Shown here one piece after another: positions 5,934 through 12,093 of a DNA stretch of 21,469 nucleotides (positions are counted from its first letter, which is position 1; the number at the start of each line of letters is the position of its first letter). Position numbers and translations under genes: made by a program. The stretch lies in NCBI GenBank assembly GCA_937893015.1, contig CALBJX010000045.1, positions 1 to 21,469 on the forward strand, read 5' to 3'. A model generated the notes under the pieces. The model was not told the origin of the DNA, ran no database searches, and was given only the letters and a program-made list of their open reading frames with translations. This DNA is from an uncultured Verrucomicrobiales bacterium. Lineage in GTDB: Bacteria; Verrucomicrobiota; Verrucomicrobiia; Verrucomicrobiales; Akkermansiaceae.

Positions 5934-8615
5934 TTAAATGCGGTTCTTATTGGGGTTGGGGCGCAGGAGCTGCCAGACGAGCAGCAGAGCCACGATAATG
6001 GCCGCCGTTTGTCCCGTGCCGAAGGTGCCTGCCGTCATCCATGTGCCGAACTGGTACACGAGGAAGGAGACGCCGTAGGCCCAGAGGGTCATGTAGCCGA
6101 TGGCGAACCAGAACCACTTCGCGCTGTTCATTTCGCGGCGGATGGCACCGCAGGCGGCGAAACAGGGCGCACAGAGCAGGTTGAAGAGCATGAAACCGAG
6201 CGCGGCGGGGGCGGTGAAGACACCCGTCTGTGCGACGGCCTTTGCCACGCCGTGGGCTTCGGCATCCTCGTCTTCTTCCTCCGCGTCCGCTTCCTCGGCG
6301 GGGGTGGTGAAGCTGCGGACGCGCTCATCGAACTGCCACGCGGCCATCACCAGCGCGGAGAAGGCGTTGCACTTGGGCAGGGAGGGGGATTGTGCCATGC
6401 CCTCCTCGGCGGGGGCTTCGGCTTCTTCTGCGGGAGCCTCGGGGGCGTCCTCTCCTGTTCCATAGAGAACACCCATGGTGCCGACCACGTTCTCCTTGGC
6501 GATGAGCCCCGTGATGGTGGTGACGGCGGGCTTCCAGTCGCCCCAGCCCAGCGGGGAGAAGGCGGGCGCAAGGGCACTGCCCACCGTGGCAAGCATGGAG
6601 TTCTCCACGGCTTCCTCGTGCTCGGCCGTGTGGAGGAAGTTCAGTTTCCAGTCATAGTTGGAGGTGAACCACACCGCCGCGGAGGCGAGGAAGATGATGG
6701 TGCCCGCCTTCTTCACGAAGGCTTGGCAACGCTCCATGGCGCGCATGTTGATGTTGGTGCCGCTCGGCATGTGGTAGGCGGGCAGCTCCATGACGAAGGG
6801 GGTGTACCCGCCCGCAAACATCCTCGTCTTGCGGAGGATGAGCGCACCGAGAATCACGGAGCCGATGCCCGCGAAGTACGCCAGCGTGGCGATGCCCGCA
6901 TTCTGCCCCAGCAGGGCACCGAAGAGCGCGATGATGGGCAGCTTCGCCCCGCAGGGCACGAAGGTGGTGAGCATCACCGTCATGCGGCGGTCTTTCTCGT
7001 TCTCGATGGTGCGGGTGGCCATCACACCGGGCACGCCGCAGCCCATGCCCACCATGAGCGGGATGAAGGATTTACCCGACAGCCCGATGGAGCGGAAGAT
7101 GCGGTCCATCATGAAGGCTACGCGCGCCATGTAGCCGCAGTCCTCCAGCAGGGAGAGCAGCAGGAAGAGCACCGCCATCTGCGGCAGGAAGCCCAGCACG
7201 GCACCCACGCCCGCCACGATGCCGTCGTTCACCAAGGCCTGCAACTGCTCGGAGCAGTCCATGCAGGCGGTGCCGAGCAACCCCGCGCCGAAGCTCAGCG
7301 CCGAGAGCAGCACGAACCACAGCACGAACTCGCGGCGCGAGCCGCGGCCGTCAAGGCTCAACCCATTGAGGCGAATGCCCGTGGGGTGCGCGCCGTACTT
7401 GTTTGTCCCCCTGTTGCCGGGGAAGAAGATGCAGCCGAGCAGCATGAAGGCGTTGACGGTGTAGAGGGCGGCCATCACGATGCCGTGCGCGGGCTCGGGC
7501 AGGTGCGGGCACATGTATTCCAGCAGGAAGGGGGCAAGGGTGAGATAGAGCCAGCTGCCGTTGAGCCCAATGTCGTGCAGGCGGCGCAGCATGGCGGGGA
7601 AGCAGAGCACCATGGCCAGCACGGCGCTGAACTGCACCATGGATTCCACGGAGGCGGGCGTGTCGCCGATGAAACCGCCGAGCCAGCCGCTCACCACCTC
7701 GCCGAAGAGCACGTCATTCGCCCAGTCCGTGCCCCAGGTGCCCACGGTGCCGATGGAGATGCCGTACACCGCCCACATGACGGCGACGAAGATGAACAGG
7801 CCGAACACGCGGTGCGTGAGCACGCTGTCCAGCTTGTCGGAGAAAGAATCGCCCGCCTTGGTGCGCTTGAGCACCTGCGGCATGAAGGCGAGGATGGCAT
7901 CATACCGCCCGCCCGCGACGAGGGAGGCGATGTCGTCATCCATCGCGTGCTCGGCGGTCAGTCGTTCGCGGTCAACGAGGGCTTTCTGCTCGGCGGTCAG
8001 GGCGGCGGTGATGTCGTTGTCGTTTTCGAGCAGCTTGACGCTGTGCCAGCGGTCGGTGCCGCAGGCCTTCGCAATGGCGGCGAGGGCCGTCTCCACGGCG
8101 GGGGCAAAGCGTAAGGGTGTGCCGGGGGCGGGGGCAGGGGCGAGCAGGAGCTCAATCAGCTCATCCAGCCCCTGCTGCTTGAGGGCGGAGACGCGCACGA
8201 CGGGGCAGCCGAGCGCAGCGGAGAGGGCGGCGGTGTCGATGCTGTCGCCGCGCTGCTCCACGAGGTCCATCATGTTCAACGCCACGATGACGGGGATGCC
8301 CGTCTCCAGCAGCTGGGAGGTGAGGTAGAGGTTGCGCTCCAGGTTGGTGGCATCCACCACGTTCACCATCAGGTCGGGCTTCTGTTCCAGCAGGTAGCGG
8401 CGGGAGACGACCTCCTCGGGCGTGTAGGGGGAGAGGGAATAGATGCCGGGGAGGTCTTGGAGCTCCACCTCCTCATGGTCGCGGAGCTTGCCGCTCTTTT
8501 TCTCCACGGTCACGCCGGGCCAGTTGCCGACGTACTGGTTAGCGCCTGTCAGCTCGTTGAAGAGGGAGGTCTTGCCGCTGTTCGGGTTGCCCGCAAGGAC
8601 GATTTTCTTGCTCAT
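5934..8615 (-). CDS. feoB: Ferrous iron transporter FeoB with a DUF805-like insertion
   Basis: The 893-residue protein is the inner-membrane iron(II) transporter with a cytoplasmic GTPase domain. G motifs: GNPNSGKT at 9-16 (G1), Thr36 in GVTVEK (G2), DLPG at 54-57 (G3), NMMD at 114-117 (G4) and SALK at 143-146 (G5). The two Gate cores are GCGVPG (525-530) and VPCGAKLP (553-560); NLLCAPCF is at 812-819. Typical FeoB is about 700-800 residues. The extra length has two sources: a four-helix insertion at about 318-455 with DUF805 hallmarks (RRLHDIG 344-350, NKYG 405-408, GRGSRREF 423-430), and Glu/Ala-rich stretches at 720-747 and 771-789. FeoB sequence resumes at DGIVAGVGAVLGFLPQM. It is downstream of feoA by 29 bases. 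Function is very likely retained, since all GTPase and Gate residues are present. Confidence 0.95.
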   Translation of the reverse strand: MSKKIVLAGNPNSGKTSLFNELTGANQYVGNWPGVTVEKKSGKLRDHEEVELQDLPGIYSLSPYTPEEVVSRRYLLEQKPDLMVNVVDATNLERNLYLTSQLLETGIPVIVALNMMDLVEQRGDSIDTAALSAALGCPVVRVSALKQQGLDELIELLLAPAPAPGTPLRFAPAVETALAAIAKACGTDRWHSVKLLENDNDITAALTAEQKALVDRERLTAEHAMDDDIASLVAGGRYDAILAFMPQVLKRTKAGDSFSDKLDSVLTHRVFGLFIFVAVMWAVYGISIGTVGTWGTDWANDVLFGEVVSGWLGGFIGDTPASVESMVQFSAVLAMVLCFPAMLRRLHDIGLNGSWLYLTLAPFLLEYMCPHLPEPAHGIVMAALYTVNAFMLLGCIFFPGNRGTNKYGAHPTGIRLNGLSLDGRGSRREFVLWFVLLSALSFGAGLLGTACMDCSEQLQALVNDGIVAGVGAVLGFLPQMAVLFLLLSLLEDCGYMARVAFMMDRIFRSIGLSGKSFIPLMVGMGCGVPGVMATRTIENEKDRRMTVMLTTFVPCGAKLPIIALFGALLGQNAGIATLAYFAGIGSVILGALILRKTRMFAGGYTPFVMELPAYHMPSGTNINMRAMERCQAFVKKAGTIIFLASAAVWFTSNYDWKLNFLHTAEHEEAVENSMLATVGSALAPAFSPLGWGDWKPAVTTITGLIAKENVVGTMGVLYGTGEDAPEAPAEEAEAPAEEGMAQSPSLPKCNAFSALVMAAWQFDERVRSFTTPAEEADAEEEDEDAEAHGVAKAVAQTGVFTAPAALGFMLFNLLCAPCFAACGAIRREMNSAKWFWFAIGYMTLWAYGVSFLVYQFGTWMTAGTFGTGQTAAIIVALLLVWQLLRPNPNKNRI

Positions 8616-8644
8616 GTTCGTTCGTGTCTTATCGGTTCATTCCT

Positions 8645-8878
8645 TCAGCCCACGCAGATGCAGGCGGCCTCCGCTTTGCGCAGCGACAGCTCGTAGCCGC
8701 GCACCTTCACCTCCAGCGGGTCGCCGAGGGGAGCCATCTTGCGCACTTTCACCTCCGCGCCCTTTGTCAACCCCATGTCGAGGATACGCTGGCGCAGCGG
8801 GCCGTTCCCCGTCACGCGGGTGACGGTCACGGTCGTGCCGACTTTCACTTGGTTCAGAGTCTTGGGAGAAATATCCAT
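8645..8878 (-). CDS. feoA: FeoA, small SH3-like partner of FeoB
   Basis: A 77-residue cytosolic protein with the FeoA pattern: TLNQVKVGTTVTVTRVTGNG, then LRQRILDMGLTKGAEVKVRKMAPLGDP, then LEVKVRGYELSLRKAEA. The RILDMGLTKG core is the family hallmark. FeoA is required for efficient FeoB-dependent iron(II) uptake and is thought to act on FeoB directly. It is the first gene of the feo operon; its ATG sits within a DtxR-like sequence and 31 bases from the -10 box. The product ends in ACICVG, a short Cys-containing tail. Identification is secure from sequence and context. Confidence 0.93.
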   Translation of the reverse strand: MDISPKTLNQVKVGTTVTVTRVTGNGPLRQRILDMGLTKGAEVKVRKMAPLGDPLEVKVRGYELSLRKAEAACICVG

Positions 8879-8937
8879 GGTTAGGTAAAACTAATTCGTG
8901 TTGCGCAGATATTAGCCTAGACTAACTTGCCTGTCAA
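8876..8937 (-). promoter_or_regulatory. feo operon promoter with two DtxR/IdeR-like boxes
   Basis: On the - strand TTGACA (8932-8937), 17 bases and TAATAT (8909-8914) form a strong promoter. Box 1 (8912-8930) spans the spacer and overlaps the -10. It contains the near-palindrome TTAGTCTAGGCTAA and matches the DtxR consensus at 13 of 19 positions by my count. Box 2 (8876-8894, TTAGTTTTACCTAACCATG) also matches at 13 of 19 and covers the feoA start codon. This fits iron-dependent repression by a DtxR-family regulator; no such regulator is encoded in the window. Confidence 0.65.
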
Positions 8938-9038
8938 GCGAATTCGGAAAGAAAAATTAGTTTTGACGAACTTTTTTGCGTTTTTGAACGAAAATGAGCC
9001 GTTTCGGAGGCTCTGGCGGCTCGCAATGAGAGGCAAGG

Positions 9039-9061
9039 CCTACAGCATTTGAAATGCTGTA
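9039..9061. repeat. Palindromic repeat, copy 1
   Basis: A 23-base unit starting CCTACAGCATTT; its arms CTACAGCATTT and AAATGCTGTAG (9040-9062) pair over 11 bp around a single central G. The right edge reads GTAG. A second copy in the same gap differs at the centre (C) and after the last base. Confidence 0.75.
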
Positions 9062-9274
9062 GCAAGACAAATGTGCAGAAAATATTGAAAAAAATGCAGG
9101 TTGAGACGATGAAAAAAACAAAACATGAATCGAGCATGCTCCCTGTCTTCGCAGAAATGACGCCGCATCATAAAGCTCGGAAGAGCTTCAAAAGTGCCGC
9201 AATTCCCCTAATAGCACTGCTCTTATTGGCGCCTCATATTGTACATGATCAATATCTTACATACATTCATCATG

Positions 9275-9297
9275 CCTACAGCATTTCAAATGCTGTA
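9275..9297. repeat. Palindromic repeat, copy 2
   Basis: Same 23-base unit as at 9039-9061 with one difference at the central base (C instead of G), 236 bases from copy 1 and about 100 bases before the PEP-CTERM gene. Its arms pair over 10 bp (TACAGCATTT/AAATGCTGTA). Confidence 0.75.
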
Positions 9298-9394
9298 CAC
9301 TTACCCCCGCAGGGATGTGCGAAAAGCCATATCACGTGCATGGATTTCCCGCTGCTCCTGCATTTATTATCAGCAATATACATACACTATTAAC

Positions 9395-10174
9395 ATGAAG
9401 AAAACGATTGTTGCGATTCTTGCTCTTAGTGGCATCGCTCTCGGTGCTACAGGCTCCGCGACGTTCAACAACAGCGGAAACACATATGAGGCCGGCTCTG
9501 TCTACGGCAGCCTGATGCTTAATGAGAACATGACGACCGGTACGGATACCGACCTCGGTATTACCTTTGCTCCGAATGTCAACATCAAGAGCGATTGGAC
9601 CTGGTTCAGCGCCGGTGATTACACGGTTTCCATGTGGGTGGAAGCAGACTCCCTTGCCCAGAATCAGATTCTGTTCGGGTATTGCGGAAAATGGTCTTCA
9701 AACGCTCAAGGTTACAATGGTCTGACGTGGAATGCAGCGGATAAGACCTTGACCCTCGGTCACGGCGAATGGAAGGCAGCGGACAAAACATTCACGTACC
9801 TGAGTGGCGTTAATAATTCTTCCAAAACGGAGACTTTGACGTTCGGCGATGCCGCATTGATTAACATCACGCTTGCTGTCAGCTCCGCAACCAATGGTAA
9901 AATGACGGCTGATGTGTGGATTAATGGTGAGATGGTGCAGTCTCTGGCTACGTATAATGGTGACATGCACAACTCGCCCGATGATGGTCAGATGCTATAT
10001 TTTGTCGGTATCAATGGTGCTACGTTCGGCACTATCTCCTTGACGAACGGCAAGCTGACCGATGCTGATGCAATCGCCGAACTCGCCGGCGCAACGCGCA
10101 CTCCCGAGCCCGCTACGGCTACTCTCTCTCTTCTGGCTCTCGCGGCTCTGGCGTCACGCCGCCGTCGCCACTAA
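9395..10174 (+). CDS. Secreted PEP-CTERM protein, LamG-like fold likely
   Basis: The 259-residue product has a signal peptide (MKKTIVAILALSGIALGATG) and a C-terminal PEP-CTERM sorting tag: PEP at 237-239, a Leu/Ala hydrophobic stretch and SRRRRH at the end. PEP-CTERM proteins are processed at the membrane by an exosortase/archaeosortase-type enzyme and sent to the surface or exopolysaccharide; no such enzyme is in this window. The middle is rich in beta-strand patterns. YTVSMWVEADSL, MTADVWINGEMVQSL and the final TNGKLTDADAIAELAGA resemble the concanavalin/laminin-G-like jelly roll, in which the last segment corresponds to a 'L..aeI..L' motif. The LamG assignment is an inference by pattern. 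The ATG at 9395 is chosen because the signal peptide begins there; the leader is A/C/T-rich without a Shine-Dalgarno. A strong terminator follows. Confidence 0.82.
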   Translation: MKKTIVAILALSGIALGATGSATFNNSGNTYEAGSVYGSLMLNENMTTGTDTDLGITFAPNVNIKSDWTWFSAGDYTVSMWVEADSLAQNQILFGYCGKWSSNAQGYNGLTWNAADKTLTLGHGEWKAADKTFTYLSGVNNSSKTETLTFGDAALINITLAVSSATNGKMTADVWINGEMVQSLATYNGDMHNSPDDGQMLYFVGINGATFGTISLTNGKLTDADAIAELAGATRTPEPATATLSLLALAALASRRRRH

Positions 10175-10202
10175 GAGGTGAGACGAACGTGAAAAACATT
10201 TC

Positions 10203-10240
10203 AAAAGCCCACCTGCGGTTGCGCGGGTGGGCTTTTATTA
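10203..10240 (+). terminator. Intrinsic terminator of the PEP-CTERM gene
   Basis: A 15-bp stem (10203-10217 with 10222-10236, one G-T pair) closes the loop GTTG. The A-run at the 5' foot pairs with TTTT at the 3' foot, and TTTTATTATC follows the GC core. The A/T symmetry means it could act on both strands. Confidence 0.9.
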
Positions 10241-10337
10241 TCGTTTGGGCGCAGCCCCATGACAACGCCGAAGCCGGCAGGGCGAGATGCCTTTGCCGAG
10301 CGTGCGGTTGCCGGGAGGAAATAATTGTTTGAACGAA

Positions 10338-10356
10338 AGACACCTGTTCGGTGTCT
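10338..10356. promoter_or_regulatory. Inverted repeat just upstream of the metallophosphoesterase start
   Basis: AGACACC (10338-10344) and GGTGTCT (10350-10356) form a 7-bp perfect inverted repeat around TGTTC, ending 11 bases before the ATG. It could be an operator or an mRNA hairpin affecting initiation. No clear promoter could be assigned. Confidence 0.4.
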
Positions 10357-10367
10357 ACGCTCCGTCT

Positions 10368-11600
10368 ATGCGTACTCTCCTCGTCTGCGCCGTTGTTGTG
10401 TTGTTAACCGCTCTTGTGATGCTGCGGGTGGTGAAGCCTCTGCGTTTGAGCGTCTGCAAGTCGGCTCTGTTGACGATGCTTGCGCTGGTGTCTTTCGGGC
10501 TCTGCCCACTGCTGGCGCTCGCGGATATGAGCGAGGTTTGCACCTTTGAGGTGCCCGCCGCGCTGATGATTGCCTCCGTCTGGGCGTTTCTGACGGCTTT
10601 CATTTATCTTCTGTCGGTGCTGGTGGGGTGTTCCGTCCTCGAAATTCTGTATATCCCCGTGTGGGCGGTGCGGCGTTTGTTGAAGCGCCCGTCGTGGAGC
10701 GACCGTCTGCGGCGCGTGACCAATGTGTTCAACGGCGTGTTGCTGGTGCTTGTCAGCGCGGGGACGGCGGTGGGGGTGTACAACGCCTTCACGCTGCCCG
10801 AGGTGCGCGAGGTAACGATTGAGCTGGACAACTACCCCGCAACGGAAAAGCCTCTGCGCGTGGCGTTGTTGGCGGATATCCATGCGGACTGCGTGAAGCG
10901 CGCCCCCTTCCTGCACGAGATTGTCGCCCGCACCAACGCGCAGAAGCCCGATGCCATCCTCATCGCGGGTGACTTCGTGGATGGTCGCGTCTCCAAACGC
11001 GGCAAGGATGTGGCGGAGCTGCGCCACCTCTGTGCCCCGCTCGGTGTGTACGGCGTGAGCGGCAACCACGAGTATTTCTCCGGCAACGGGGAGTGGCAGC
11101 GTTTCCTCACGCAGCAGGGTATCCGCATGCTCAACAACGAGCATGTGTCGCTCGGCCCCGTGGTGTTGGCGGGCGTGCCCGATATCATCACCACTCGCCT
11201 GAACGGCGAACGGCAAACGGACGTGGCGGCGGCTCTGCGCGGGGTGCCGCGGCGTATCCCCGTCGTGCTGCTCTGCCACCAGCCCAAGTTTGCGGAAGAA
11301 GCCGGCTTGTACGGCGTGGACCTCGTGCTCTCGGGGCACACGCACGGCGGGCTTATCCGCGGGCTCAACCAACTTTTCACCTTGGCGGCGGGGAATTACA
11401 TTGAGGGGTACTACCCCGGCCTGTACACCGCCCCCTACTCCACGCAGGTGTATGTGTCGCGCGGCACAAGCCTGTGGAGCCCCGGCGGTATCCGCCTCGG
11501 CGTCCCCTCAGAGATCACCCTCATCACCCTGAAAGGGCGTCAGACCTCCGCCGCGGCCAACCAAACGCGCGAATCTCTGCGCCCCACCCCCGCACCATAA
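10368..11600 (+). CDS. Membrane-anchored calcineurin-like metallophosphoesterase (YkuE/YaeI type)
   Basis: This 410-residue protein has four N-terminal membrane helices (about 5-22, 31-51, 64-87, 118-138) and then a metallophosphoesterase domain. The metal ligands are in place: Asp170-Ile-His172, GDFVDG (201-206), GNHEY (232-236), His304 (CHQP) and GHTHGG (323-328). Members with this architecture hydrolyse phosphoesters at the membrane; some act on lipid head groups such as UDP-diacylglucosamine, but the substrate here is not evident. A Pro/Thr-rich tail ends the protein. ATG 10368 is chosen because it precedes the first helix; an upstream in-frame start at 10287 would add a non-family extension read through the inverted repeat at 10338-10356. 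Confidence 0.87.
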   Translation: MRTLLVCAVVVLLTALVMLRVVKPLRLSVCKSALLTMLALVSFGLCPLLALADMSEVCTFEVPAALMIASVWAFLTAFIYLLSVLVGCSVLEILYIPVWAVRRLLKRPSWSDRLRRVTNVFNGVLLVLVSAGTAVGVYNAFTLPEVREVTIELDNYPATEKPLRVALLADIHADCVKRAPFLHEIVARTNAQKPDAILIAGDFVDGRVSKRGKDVAELRHLCAPLGVYGVSGNHEYFSGNGEWQRFLTQQGIRMLNNEHVSLGPVVLAGVPDIITTRLNGERQTDVAAALRGVPRRIPVVLLCHQPKFAEEAGLYGVDLVLSGHTHGGLIRGLNQLFTLAAGNYIEGYYPGLYTAPYSTQVYVSRGTSLWSPGGIRLGVPSEITLITLKGRQTSAAANQTRESLRPTPAP

Positions 11601-11633
11601 AAAGCTCCTTCGCTCCTGCCCGCCCTGGCTTTC

Positions 11634-11679
11634 GGGTTGCATGCAACCCACGCCTCATGGTGCCTTTTGTCGCAAAAGG
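11634..11679. repeat. Two palindromes in a 125-base intergenic gap
   Basis: GGGTTGCATGCAACCC (11634-11649) is a perfect 16-bp palindrome. CCTTTTG-TCG-CAAAAGG (11663-11679) is a 7-bp hairpin; CCTTTTGTCGC recurs at 13729-13739 after the kinase gene. The second hairpin could act as a weak terminator for the metallophosphoesterase gene, or both may be protein-binding sites for the next unit. Confidence 0.5.
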
Positions 11680-11690
11680 GAGATTCTTGC

Positions 11691-11719
11691 TTGTGCGGGA
11701 GCGGCGTTTTTGCTAGGAT
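11691..11719 (+). promoter_or_regulatory. Possible leaderless promoter of the HTH/RHH gene
   Basis: TTGTGC (11691-11696), 17 bases and TAGGAT (11714-11719), with the ATG six bases further on. The expected transcription start coincides with the ATG. The -35 match is poor, so confidence rests on the similar arrangement at other genes here. Confidence 0.4.
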
Positions 11720-11725
11720 GGCGGC

Positions 11726-12067
11726 ATGGAAGCGCAGGATAACCTCAAACTCGATGCGAAAGTGTGGCTGAAGGCGAACGGCCGCGATTATGCGTGGCTC
11801 GCGCAGCAGTGCTATGTGACGGAATCCACCGTCCGCAACTGGATGGCGCGCAAACCCATCCCCGAGGCCAAGGCGCACATCATCCGCTCGCTCATCGCCG
11901 CGCAGCCGCTGGCCATGCCCGCCCGTGTAGCGGTGAAGGAGGAGACGCTCATCACCCTGGCGCTGGACCCCGACACGCGTAAGGCGCTGGAGACGAAGGC
12001 CTTTTCCGAGGGCAAGACGCTCGCGGAGTTTTTGTCCGATGCCGTGGCGAAGCTTGCCGAGTCCTGA
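11726..12067 (+). CDS. Small predicted DNA-binding protein: HTH plus ribbon-helix-helix-like tail
   Basis: The 113-residue product has two parts. Residues about 20-55 (DYAWLAQQCYVTESTVRNWM) look like a helix-turn-helix: a helix, a short turn, then a recognition helix with the S-T-V-R-N-W pattern. Residues about 70-113 (TLITLALDPDTRKALETKAF, then EGKTLAEFLSDAVAKL) have the strand-helix-helix rhythm of CopG/Arc-like ribbon-helix-helix domains. No named family is recognised. It lies 26 bases ahead of the Ser/Thr kinase gene on the same strand and may be co-transcribed, so it could be a regulator connected to the kinase. Function is inferred from fold pattern only. Confidence 0.65.
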   Translation: MEAQDNLKLDAKVWLKANGRDYAWLAQQCYVTESTVRNWMARKPIPEAKAHIIRSLIAAQPLAMPARVAVKEETLITLALDPDTRKALETKAFSEGKTLAEFLSDAVAKLAES

Positions 12068-12093
12068 TGCACACTTTCTGTTAGTCGCCTGCC

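Larger units (their letters stand above)
8938..9394. other. 457-base gap between feoA and the PEP-CTERM gene
   Basis: No convincing gene. It holds two copies of a palindrome (9039-9061, 9275-9297) and a short hairpin AAGCTC-GGAA-GAGCTT (9174-9189). An open frame from ATG 9109 to the stop at 9391-9393 would encode 94 residues with one hydrophobic stretch (AAIPLIALLLL) and ends one base before the next ATG. Its second half runs through the repeated palindrome and has an unusual His/Tyr-rich composition, so I consider it weak. Confidence 0.4.

Noticed and set aside
5835..8114. A 759-codon open frame on the + strand opposite feoB
   Set aside because: Its translation is a His/Gly/Glu-rich string with no recognisable domain; it is the antisense shadow of feoB in GC-rich DNA.
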